In this document: one piece after another, positions 33,212 through 40,336 of the stretch
Numbering within the stretch: position 1 is the first letter of the stretch
How the letters are laid out: every line of letters starts with the position of its first letter
Assembly: GCF_018397995.1 (NCBI RefSeq)
Contig: NZ_BBQH01000010.1
Coordinates: forward strand, 294,987 to 358,986
DNA: 64,000 nucleotides
Reading direction: 5' to 3'
Source of the DNA: Rhizomonospora bruguierae
Lineage (GTDB): Bacteria; Actinomycetota; Actinomycetes; Mycobacteriales; Micromonosporaceae
Notes under the pieces: generated by a model
Told to the model about the DNA's origin: nothing
Database searches by the model: none
What the model saw: the letters and a program-made list of their open reading frames with translations, nothing else
Translations under genes and position numbers: made by a program

Positions 33212-34309
33212 GTGCGGGTCACTCACGTCGTCCCGATTCCGTTCGGGCCGGGTGGGATCCTCGGCGGGGGCGAGCGGTACCCGATCGAGTTGGCGCGGGC
33301 GCTGGCCCGGCACGTGGACTGCGAGCTGATCACCTTCGGGGACCGGCCCGCCGCGTGGCGGGAGCCGGGCGGGCTGCGGGTACGGGTGTTGCGGCGGTTC
33401 GGGCGGCTGCGGGGGCATCCGGTGCACCCGATCGCGCCGCAGTTGGCGTGGTGCCTGCGCGGGGCGGACATCGTCCACACCCACCACCTGCGCAGCGCGC
33501 CGTGCCGGGTCGCCACGGCCGTCGCCGCCGTGGCGGGGCAGCACCGGGTCACCACGGACCACGGGCTCGGCGGCGGCGGGTGGGGCGGGGCGCTGCCGGC
33601 GATGGTGGAGCGGTTCCTGACCGTGTCGCGCTTCTCGGCGGAGAACCTGGCGGCCCCGGCGGACCGGACCCGGGTGATCTACGGCGGGGTGGACCCGGGC
33701 CGCTTCCGCCCGGATTCCGGCGGGCGCGACCGGGACGGGGTGCTGTTCCTCGGCCGGCTGACCCCGCACAAGGGGGTGGACCGGCTGCTGCGGGCGCTGC
33801 CGGCGAACGCGTCCCTCACGGTGGCCGGGTCGTCCGGGCACGACCGGCGGCCCCCGGAGCGCGACTACCCCGATCTTCTGCGCCGGCTCGCGGCCGGGCG
33901 GCGGGTCCGGTTCACCGGCCCGGTCACGGACGCGGACCTGCCGGCGCTGTACCGGGGCGCGGCGGTGTTCGTCCTGCCGACGGTCGAGCGGACCTGCTAC
34001 GGCCGGCCGGTGGCGGTCACCGAACTGCTCGGCCTGGCGGTGATCGAGGCCATGGCCAGCGGCACGCCGGTGGTGGCCAGCCGCACCGGCGGGCTGCCCG
34101 AGGTGGTCCGCCACGGCGAGACGGGGCTGCTGGTCACGCCGGGGGACGTGGACGAACTGCGCGACGCGGTCGCCCGGCTGCTGCGGGACCGCCGGCTGGC
34201 CCGCCGGATGGGCCGGGCGGCGCGCGCGGCGGTCCTGGCGCAGTTCACCTGGGACCGCACCGTGCACCGCTGCCTGTCCGCGTACGCCGAACTCACCGCC
34301 CGCGGCTGA
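33212..34309 (+). CDS. Glycosyltransferase family 4 enzyme
   Basis: This 365-residue GT-B enzyme transfers a sugar from a nucleotide donor with retention. The acceptor half has G-G-I-L-G-G-G-E-R-Y near residue 15. The donor half has F-L-G-R-L-T-P-H-K-G-V-D-R-L near 178, the catalytic E-x7-E-like segment G-L-A-V-I-E-A-M-A-S-G-T-P-V-V-A-S near 275, and G-E-T-G-L-L-V-T-P-G-D near 303. GTG at 33212 gives a start directly at the first strand. It is followed by an FkbM methyltransferase, and the pair may modify a surface glycan or small glycoside. Confidence 0.9.
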   Translation: MRVTHVVPIPFGPGGILGGGERYPIELARALARHVDCELITFGDRPAAWREPGGLRVRVLRRFGRLRGHPVHPIAPQLAWCLRGADIVHTHHLRSAPCRVATAVAAVAGQHRVTTDHGLGGGGWGGALPAMVERFLTVSRFSAENLAAPADRTRVIYGGVDPGRFRPDSGGRDRDGVLFLGRLTPHKGVDRLLRALPANASLTVAGSSGHDRRPPERDYPDLLRRLAAGRRVRFTGPVTDADLPALYRGAAVFVLPTVERTCYGRPVAVTELLGLAVIEAMASGTPVVASRTGGLPEVVRHGETGLLVTPGDVDELRDAVARLLRDRRLARRMGRAARAAVLAQFTWDRTVHRCLSAYAELTARG

Positions 34310-34402
34310 AGACAGCGCGGCTGAAGACGGCGGGGGCGTGAAGCAGAGGCGGCATGAGGGCCAGGCGAGTGAAAGCAGGGCGGGTGAAGACGGTGGGGGC
34401 TG
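34301..34402. repeat. Short repeats between GT4 and FkbM genes
   Basis: CGCGGCTGAAGAC occurs at 34301-34313 and again at 34316-34328 (period 15). The first copy contains the GT4 stop codon. A degenerate third copy, GCGGGTGAAGACGGTGGGGG, begins at 34378 inside the start of the FkbM gene. The array looks like local duplication and may have shifted the N-terminus of the methyltransferase. Confidence 0.6.
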
Positions 34403-35457
34403 AGCCGGGACGGCCCGGGTACCAGCGCGACATGCTTGCCGGGCTCGAAGGGCGCAGGGCGCTGCGGGACCGGGCGACGCGGGCCGCTCACCTGGCGGGC
34501 CGGGCGCTGCTCAACGGCGCGGTCGGTCACCTGCCGCCCGCGGTCGCGGCACCGCTGCGACGGCCGGTCCCCGGCGGACCGATGCTGCGGGCCGTGCGGG
34601 GAGTGCTACGCCGCGGCGGGGTCCCCCGCGCGGTGCGGACGTTCACGCTGCCGGACAACCCGACGCTGCGGTTCGTCAATGTGGACTCGCTGGTGCTCCA
34701 GCAGTTGTACTGGTTCGGCGAGCGGGGCTGGGAGCCCGAACTGCTGCCGTGGTGGCGATACCTGTGCCGGCGCTCGGCCAGCATCCTCGAACTGGGCGCC
34801 AACGTGGGGTACTTCACCGTGCAGGGCGCCGCCGCCGCGCCCGGCGCCCGGTACACGGCGGTGGAACCGCACCCGTTCTCGGTGCGGGTGTGCCGGCAGA
34901 ACCTGGCCCTCAACCGCATCGAGAGCGTGCGGGTGCTGGCGGCCGCGGCGACGGACGGCGACGGGGCGGGCCGGATCACGCTGAGCATCCCGTGGGAGCA
35001 GCTCGCCACCCCGACGGTGGCCTTTGTGGCCGGCGACTGCGAGCTGCCCGGCTCGATGGCCGACCGCCCCGGTACCGCGATCACCGTGCCGACCGCCGAC
35101 GTGCGGACCCTGCTGGGCGGGGTGGACCTGCTGAAGCTGGACGTCGAGGGCCAGGAGCACGCGCTGCTGCGCGCGGGCTGGCGGCAGCTGCGGGAGTCCC
35201 GGCCGGCCATTGTGGTGGAACTGCTGCCCGGCACGCCGCAACTGCGCGGCGTGCTGAAGGACCTCTGCGACCAGCTCGGCTACCGCTGTTACGTGCCGGC
35301 ACCGGACCGGCTCGTCCCGCTCGGGGCCGACCGGCTCGCGGCGGTGCAGGTGCAGCGGGAGTACGGCGTCAACGATGTGGTGCTCGCCGCCCGGCACGAC
35401 CTGCCCACCCGCCCGGTCCCCCACGGCGGGGCCACCCCGGACCTACGCTGCGGGTAA
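34354..35457 (+). CDS. FkbM family SAM-dependent methyltransferase
   Basis: This 367-residue protein has SAM motif I as L-E-L-G-A-N-V-G-Y-F near residue 149, acidic motif II V-E-P-H-P near 172, and the FkbM signature L-L-K-L-D-V-E-G-Q-E-H-A-L-L near 258. Members methylate hydroxyl groups of sugars or polyketides. The start is uncertain: ATG 34354 lies in a repeat region and ATG 34432 (27th codon) is nearer the conserved part. It follows the GT4 gene by 44 bp on the same strand, so O-methylation of the transferred sugar is a reasonable inference. Confidence 0.87.
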   Translation: MRARRVKAGRVKTVGAEPGRPGYQRDMLAGLEGRRALRDRATRAAHLAGRALLNGAVGHLPPAVAAPLRRPVPGGPMLRAVRGVLRRGGVPRAVRTFTLPDNPTLRFVNVDSLVLQQLYWFGERGWEPELLPWWRYLCRRSASILELGANVGYFTVQGAAAAPGARYTAVEPHPFSVRVCRQNLALNRIESVRVLAAAATDGDGAGRITLSIPWEQLATPTVAFVAGDCELPGSMADRPGTAITVPTADVRTLLGGVDLLKLDVEGQEHALLRAGWRQLRESRPAIVVELLPGTPQLRGVLKDLCDQLGYRCYVPAPDRLVPLGADRLAAVQVQREYGVNDVVLAARHDLPTRPVPHGGATPDLRCG

Positions 35458-35507
35458 GGTCGGTTCCCGGCACTACCCCTTATCGGGTGCGACCGCTGGG
35501 AGGATCT

Positions 35508-36698
35508 GTGGTTTCTCGTCGGACGATGCTGACCGTGACGGCCGGCGCGGCCGCGGGCGCGGTGGCGTCGATCGCCGCCGCGACACCGGGATCGGCGTTT
35601 CCGATCAACCCGGACCTGGCGACGCCGGCGACAGCGCCGCCGCGACCGCGGGTGCCCGGTACCAAGTCGGTCCGGCGCGGCGTGCGCGGCGGGCGGTTGC
35701 GGGTCGAGAGCGCCGACGTCAAGGTGAGTCACCTCGGCGTCGCCCCGGCGAAGGGGTCGGTCACGCAGGTCCGGGTGCGCACCGCGATCGGGTGGGGCCA
35801 CTGGAAGACCGTGCACGGCTGCACCGCGGGCCGGGACGGCTACCCCGAGGCCGGCGGGGTGCTCCTCAACGCGACGGGCGTACTCGGGTACGAGGTCTGG
35901 GTGGCCGGCGCCGGGTCGGCCGCGGTCACCGAGATCGACGCGTCGAGCGCACCGCGCGCCGGCCTGGCCGCGACGGCGGCCCCGGCCAGCTCGATGCCAC
36001 TGCCCGGCGGCGCCTCCTGCACCGTGCCGTACCTGTCCCGGGCCGCGTGGGGCGCGAACGAGTCGCTGCGGTTCAAGAACGGCGTCGAGAGCTTCCCGGC
36101 GGAGTACTACCCGGTGCAGACGGTGACCGTGCACCACCAGGGCGACGAGGGCAGCAGCTCGGACCCGGCCGCCACCGTGCGCGCCATCTACGAGTACCAG
36201 TGCGTCGGGCAGGACTGGGGCGACATCGGCTACCACCTGCTCATCGACGACGCCGGCCGGGTCTACGAGGGGCGCTGGTCCGGCTCGGACGGGCTGCCGA
36301 TCTTCGGCGGCGCCCCCGGCCCCGACGGGCGGCCCCAGATGGTCACGGCCGCGCACGTTGACGGGTTCAACTCCGGCAACATCGGCATCTGCCTGCTCGG
36401 CGATTTCACCACCAAGCTGCCCACCACCGCCGCGCGGGATTCCCTGCTCCGGGTGCTCGCCTCGCTGTCGGTGCTCTGCCGGCTCGACCCGTGCGGCACC
36501 ACGAACTTCGTCAACCCGGTCAGCGGCACCGAAAAGCCGGGGATCAAGACGATCCCCGGGCACCGCGACTGGGCGGCCACCGAGTGCCCCGGCAACAAGT
36601 TCTACCCGCAACTGCCGAGGCTCAGGAGCGAGGTGGCCTACCGGAGCACCCCGGCCCCGCAGCTGACACCGGTACCGCCGGTCCGCCGGCTCCCCTGA
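35508..36698 (+). CDS. Tat-exported PGRP-type N-acetylmuramoyl-L-alanine amidase
   Basis: This 396-residue wall hydrolase should cut between MurNAc and L-Ala. A twin-arginine start S-R-R-T-M-L is followed by a hydrophobic stretch ending near residue 30. Residues 60-160 look like a beta-rich domain common in actinobacterial amidases. The PGRP/Amidase_2 domain begins near 175, with zinc ligands in T-V-H-H-Q-G, G-H-R-D-W-A-A-T-E-C-P-G (His and Cys) and the G-Y-H-L-L-I-D-D-A-G-R-V-Y-E-G-R core. All catalytic positions are present. GTG at 35508 has GGGAGG four bases upstream. Confidence 0.93.
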   Translation: MVSRRTMLTVTAGAAAGAVASIAAATPGSAFPINPDLATPATAPPRPRVPGTKSVRRGVRGGRLRVESADVKVSHLGVAPAKGSVTQVRVRTAIGWGHWKTVHGCTAGRDGYPEAGGVLLNATGVLGYEVWVAGAGSAAVTEIDASSAPRAGLAATAAPASSMPLPGGASCTVPYLSRAAWGANESLRFKNGVESFPAEYYPVQTVTVHHQGDEGSSSDPAATVRAIYEYQCVGQDWGDIGYHLLIDDAGRVYEGRWSGSDGLPIFGGAPGPDGRPQMVTAAHVDGFNSGNIGICLLGDFTTKLPTTAARDSLLRVLASLSVLCRLDPCGTTNFVNPVSGTEKPGIKTIPGHRDWAATECPGNKFYPQLPRLRSEVAYRSTPAPQLTPVPPVRRLP

Positions 36699-36737
36699 GT
36701 CGGCGGGCGCCGGGTTCACCGCTGGGGCGGCGGTCCG

Positions 36738-37718
36738 TCAGTGGACGAGTACCGCTGCCGGCGAGTACGTCCCGAGGGCGGTGAACGCCCGGACGCTGTA
36801 GGTGTGCAGGCCCGGTCCGGGCGCCGGCAGGGCGGCCTCGCCGGCGCCGACCCGGCTCACCGGCGTGCCGTCCACCGCCACCTCGTACCCGGCGATCGGC
36901 GCGTTGGCGTACGGGTTGGCCCAGAAGTTCGCATCCCAGGCGAGCCGGACCACGGACGCGTCGGCGGCCGCGACGCGCGGGTTGGCCGGGGCGGCGGGGG
37001 TCACGTCGGTCCAGGAGACGTTGCCGAGCGCCGCGTAGGCCAGGGGCGACCGGTTGCCGGCGGCGTCCACCGCCCGGATCGCCCAGATGAACAGCTTCGG
37101 CGGCAGGATGCCGCTGGTGATGAACAGGCGCGGCTCGGTGGCCGTGCCGTACGGCATCCCGGACTCGAGCACCTCGTACGTCACCGCGCCCCGGTCGTCG
37201 GTGGCGGCGTCCCACTCCAGCCACAGGCCCTCGTTCGTGACGGTCCGCGCGTTGGTGGGCGCGGTGGGCGGCACGGTGTCCACATCGGTGGGTGGCTGGC
37301 CGCCACAGGGCGCGCCGTTGAGCGTGCAGCGCAGGGGAAGCCCGGTGCCGGTGGCGTTGAAGCCGAAGGTCGCAGTCCCGCCCGGCGGCACGTTCCCGGC
37401 CCATGAGGCGTTGCGGAACGTGTAGTGGTCGCCCGTACGGGTGTATGTGGCGCCCCATACCGAGGACAGGCTCGCCCCGGCGGGCAGGTCGAACTCCACG
37501 CGCCAGGTGACCAGGGCCGTGCCGGCGCCGTTGCGGATCGCCACGCTGGCCACGTACCCGGTGGACCAGGCGGCGGCCCGGGTGATCGCGGCGGTGGCCT
37601 GCCCCTCGGCGGCCCGCGCCGGCGCGGGCGCGACGGCGGCGAGGGCCACCGCGGCGAGGGGTACGGCGGCGGCGAGGGCGAACGTGACGGGCAGGCGGCC
37701 GGTACCGAGTCGCTTCAT
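36738..37718 (-). CDS. Secreted CBM2 protein with two FnIII domains, no catalytic domain
   Basis: This 326-residue exported protein has a signal peptide ending near A-P-A-R-A-A. A CBM2 (cellulose/chitin-binding) module at about 38-140 has W-R-V-E-F-D-L-P, V-W-G-A-T-Y, N-A-S-W-A-G-N-V-P-P-G-G-T-A-T-F-G-F-N and a Cys pair. Two fibronectin-III-like domains (about 150-235 and 240-326) follow, each starting with P-x-x-P-x-N-x-R. There is no hydrolase or oxidase domain. It may adhere to polysaccharide or help a partner enzyme. ATG at 37718 is used; neither it nor an ATG four codons upstream has a strong ribosome site. Confidence 0.87.
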   Translation of the reverse strand: MKRLGTGRLPVTFALAAAVPLAAVALAAVAPAPARAAEGQATAAITRAAAWSTGYVASVAIRNGAGTALVTWRVEFDLPAGASLSSVWGATYTRTGDHYTFRNASWAGNVPPGGTATFGFNATGTGLPLRCTLNGAPCGGQPPTDVDTVPPTAPTNARTVTNEGLWLEWDAATDDRGAVTYEVLESGMPYGTATEPRLFITSGILPPKLFIWAIRAVDAAGNRSPLAYAALGNVSWTDVTPAAPANPRVAAADASVVRLAWDANFWANPYANAPIAGYEVAVDGTPVSRVGAGEAALPAPGPGLHTYSVRAFTALGTYSPAAVLVH

Positions 37719-37888
37719 ATCGAGCAGCATAGATGAAATGGCGGCGGAGCGGTTCATCCGCGACCCGTTCAGCGAGGACCCGGACCGGCGGTGGCCAGCG
37801 GATCATCCCATCGCCCCCTTCTGCCCGCGGCACCCCACACGTGCCTCCCGCCACTTCCTTCCCGCCGGTAGGAGTAAACGATCACCCA

Positions 37889-38233
37889 ATGTGGAGCCGG
37901 AAATGGCGGCATGCCCGGCGCGTGCGCGGGAACGATGCCGGGGTGGCGAGTTTCGCGGTCGCGGCCTCCAGCCGGGCCACCAGCGTGGGCGGCACATGGG
38001 TGCCGGCCGGCGCGGTCCACGCGTGGCCGCCGGGGCAGAACCAGACGCTGTGCGGCCTGCCACTGGCCAGCAGCGGCCTGCGCCCCTTCCCGCACGTGCG
38101 CTGGGAGTACCAGCGCAGCGACCGGTTGGGCGCGACGGACGAGGTCCGGCACGTCTGCCGGCGCTGCCTGGCCGCCAGCCTCTCCCACGCGGAACACGGC
38201 CGGGCGTGGACCCGCACCGCGCCCCGCCCCTGA
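37889..38233 (+). CDS. Small conserved hypothetical protein with paired cysteines
   Basis: This 114-residue basic protein has a conserved-looking core: G-T-W-V-P-A-G-A-V-H-A-W-P-P-G near residue 36, T-L-C-G-L-P-L near 55, and V-C-R-R-C near 90. It has three Cys and several His and could hold a metal. No family name is known to me. ATG at 37889 is preceded by AGGAG 14 bases upstream, so the start is uncertain; the 156 bp before it are open in the same frame but look non-coding. Its 3' end faces the hydratase gene. Confidence 0.6.
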   Translation: MWSRKWRHARRVRGNDAGVASFAVAASSRATSVGGTWVPAGAVHAWPPGQNQTLCGLPLASSGLRPFPHVRWEYQRSDRLGATDEVRHVCRRCLAASLSHAEHGRAWTRTAPRP

Positions 38234-38254
38234 CGGACCGCGGGCCCGCCCGCC

Positions 38255-39040
38255 TCAGTGCACCGCGAGCGCGACCGTTCCCAGGGGCCCGAAGTCCGCG
38301 GCCACGCGGGTGCCCGGACGCAGCGGCGCCGGGGCGGTCATCGAACCGGTGAGGACCACGTCGCCGCGGCGCAGCAGGCGGCCGTGCCCGGCGAGCGCGT
38401 TCGCCAGCCACACCACCGCCAGGAGCGGATCACCCAGCACGGCGGACGCGCTGCCCCGCACCGGCTCGCCGTCGTCCACCCGCAGCTGGCACGTCGCCGT
38501 GCGCACCGCGTCGGCGTCGTAGGCCGCCGGGGCGCCGAGAACGGCCCCGCAGCCGGCGCCGTTGTCCGCGATCAGGTCCGGGGCGCACCGCGCCCAGCCC
38601 GCGATGCGGCTGTCGACCACCTCGAACGCCGGGGCCACGTGCCCGACCGCCGCCGCGGCCTCGGCCGCCGTCGCCTCCGGACCGGGCAGGTCCCGGCCGA
38701 GGACGAACGCGATCTCCGGTTCGACCATGGGCGCGAACAGGCCCGCGCCCTCGATCCGGGCGGGCGTCGCGTGCGCCGTCCCGGCGAACAGCCGACCGTA
38801 GATCGGCGCGTCGCCGCCCATCGCGGCGCGGGCGGCGGCCGTGGTCAGCCCCACCTTGTAGCCCGCGACCCGCTCCCCCGCCGCGACGCGCCGCTCCACG
38901 ACGAGCCGCTGCACCTCGTACGCGGACGCCTCGTCCCACCCGGTCAGCCGCCGGGAGGGCGGCTCGATGCCGCCCCGCTCGGGGGCGGCCGCCAGCAGCT
39001 CCGCCGACAGCGAAGCCAGGGCGGACGCCGGCGGCATCAC
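38255..39040 (-). CDS. 2-keto-4-pentenoate hydratase family protein (MhpD-like)
   Basis: This 261-residue enzyme belongs to the FAH-like hydratase/decarboxylase family of meta-cleavage pathways. G-Y-K-V-G-L-T-T near residue 60, the metal ligands in V-E-P-E-I-A-F-V near 107, F-E-V-V-D-S-R-I near 139, and the end V-L-T-G-S-M-T-A-P-A-P are present. It would hydrate 2-oxopent-4-enoate-type compounds. GTG at 39040 overlaps the stop of a truncated VOC gene (GTGA); ATG at 39037 is the alternative. The expected aldolase and dehydrogenase partners are absent from the window. Confidence 0.87.
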   Translation of the reverse strand: MMPPASALASLSAELLAAAPERGGIEPPSRRLTGWDEASAYEVQRLVVERRVAAGERVAGYKVGLTTAAARAAMGGDAPIYGRLFAGTAHATPARIEGAGLFAPMVEPEIAFVLGRDLPGPEATAAEAAAAVGHVAPAFEVVDSRIAGWARCAPDLIADNGAGCGAVLGAPAAYDADAVRTATCQLRVDDGEPVRGSASAVLGDPLLAVVWLANALAGHGRLLRRGDVVLTGSMTAPAPLRPGTRVAADFGPLGTVALAVH

Positions 39041-39174
39041 GACCCACCGCCGAAGTCGGGGACGATCCGGCAGCGGACCGTCTCCCGGACCCGCCAGCCG
39101 AGCCGCTCGTTGCCGGCGCGGGCCCGGCCCACGTCGGCGACTCCCAGCGTGACGAGGCTGATGCGTTGCTCCAC
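39037..39174 (-). pseudogene. Truncated VOC (glyoxalase-like) gene
   Basis: GTG at 39174 opens a 45-codon frame whose start M-E-Q-R-I-S-L-V-T-L-G-V-A-D-V is the classic first strand of VOC/glyoxalase proteins. It runs on as G-R-A-R-A-G-N-E-R-L-G-W, the first helix, where family members usually have F-Y-E-R-L-G-W. The reading then ends after 22 more residues, while the family needs about 120. About 75 codons have been lost. The stop still overlaps the hydratase start, so the fragment may survive because its translation drives the downstream gene. Confidence 0.75.
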
Positions 39175-39214
39175 GGACGCAGCCTATCCGCCGGGCGGCC
39201 CGCCACCCCGCGCG

Positions 39215-40336
39215 CTAGGCGAGGGCGTGGCGGGTCTGCTCGGCGATCTCGAACTCCTCGTCCGTGGGGATCACGCAGACGGTCACCGGCGAGCCGGGCG
39301 GGGAGATCACCGGCTCGGCGCGGGCGTTTCGGTCCGGGTCCACGGCGATGCCGAGGCCGGCCAGGCCGGCCAGGGCGGCCGCCCGGACCACCGGGGCGTT
39401 CTCGCCCACCCCGGCGGTGAACGCGATCGCGTCCAGCCGGCCGAGCAGCGCCAGGTACGCGCCGACGTACTGCTTGATGCGGGTGCAGTACACGTCGAAG
39501 GCGAGCGTCGCCGCGGCGTCCCCTTCGGACCGGCGACGCAGGACGGCGCGCATGTCGTTCTCGCCGGCCAGGCCGCGCAGGCCGCCGTCCCGGTTCAGCA
39601 GGTTGTCGATCTCGTCGATGGACATGCCGCCGACCCGGTGCAGGTGGAACACGACGGCGGGGTCGATGTCCCCGCTGCGGGTGCCCATGACCAGGCCCGG
39701 CAGCGGCGTCATCCCCATCGTCGTGGCGATGCTGCGCCCGCCGTGCACGGCGCACGCGCTGGCACCGTTGCCCAGGTGCAGCGTGATGACGTTGACCTCC
39801 GCCGGTGGGCGGCCCAGCAGGGTGGCGGCGCACCGGGACACGTACGCGTGGGAGGTGCCGTGGAAGCCGTACTTGCGCACCCGCAGCCGCCGCGCCACCT
39901 CGACGTCGATGGCGTAGGTGGCGGTGGCCTCGGGCATGGTGGCGTGGAACGCGGTGTCGAACACGGCCACCTGCGGCACGTTCGGCAGCAGCCGCCGGGC
40001 CACCTCGATGCCGGCCAGGTTCGCCGGGTTGTGCAGCGGCGCGAGCGGGATCAGCCGGCGGACCGCGTCGACCACCGCGTCGTCCACGACCGCCGGGGCG
40101 GAGAAGTCCGGGCCGCCGTGCACCACCCGGTGGCCGACCGCGGCCAGCCCCGTCAGATCCAGAGTGGACAGGACGGAGCCGAGCGCGGCACCGTGGTCGG
40201 CCGCGTCGCCGCCCGGCTCCCCGATCCGCTCGACCAGGCCGTGCGCGAGGGTGTCGGCGCCGTCGAACAGGCGGTACTTCAGCGACGACGACCCGCAGTT
40301 GAGGACGAGCACCGCGCCCGCCAGGCGGCCGCTCAT
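39215..40336 (-). CDS. ackA: Acetate kinase
   Basis: This 373-residue enzyme forms ATP and acetate from acetyl phosphate and ADP. The family signatures are complete: V-L-V-L-N-C-G-S-S-S-L-K-Y at residue 9, G-H-R-V-V-H-G-G near 66, F-D-T-A-F-H-A-T-M-P near 125, Y-G-F-H-G-T-S-H near 153, and L-H-L-G-N-G-A-S near 181. ATG at 40336 overlaps the pta stop (ATGA). It is the last gene of the xfp-pta-ackA operon, which would yield ATP from phosphoketolase-made acetyl phosphate. Confidence 0.97.
   Translation of the reverse strand: MSGRLAGAVLVLNCGSSSLKYRLFDGADTLAHGLVERIGEPGGDAADHGAALGSVLSTLDLTGLAAVGHRVVHGGPDFSAPAVVDDAVVDAVRRLIPLAPLHNPANLAGIEVARRLLPNVPQVAVFDTAFHATMPEATATYAIDVEVARRLRVRKYGFHGTSHAYVSRCAATLLGRPPAEVNVITLHLGNGASACAVHGGRSIATTMGMTPLPGLVMGTRSGDIDPAVVFHLHRVGGMSIDEIDNLLNRDGGLRGLAGENDMRAVLRRRSEGDAAATLAFDVYCTRIKQYVGAYLALLGRLDAIAFTAGVGENAPVVRAAALAGLAGLGIAVDPDRNARAEPVISPPGSPVTVCVIPTDEEFEIAEQTRHALA

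Noticed and set aside
37733-37888. N-terminal extension of the small Cys-containing protein
   Set aside because: The frame is open, but composition is not coding-like and the conserved part begins after 37889.
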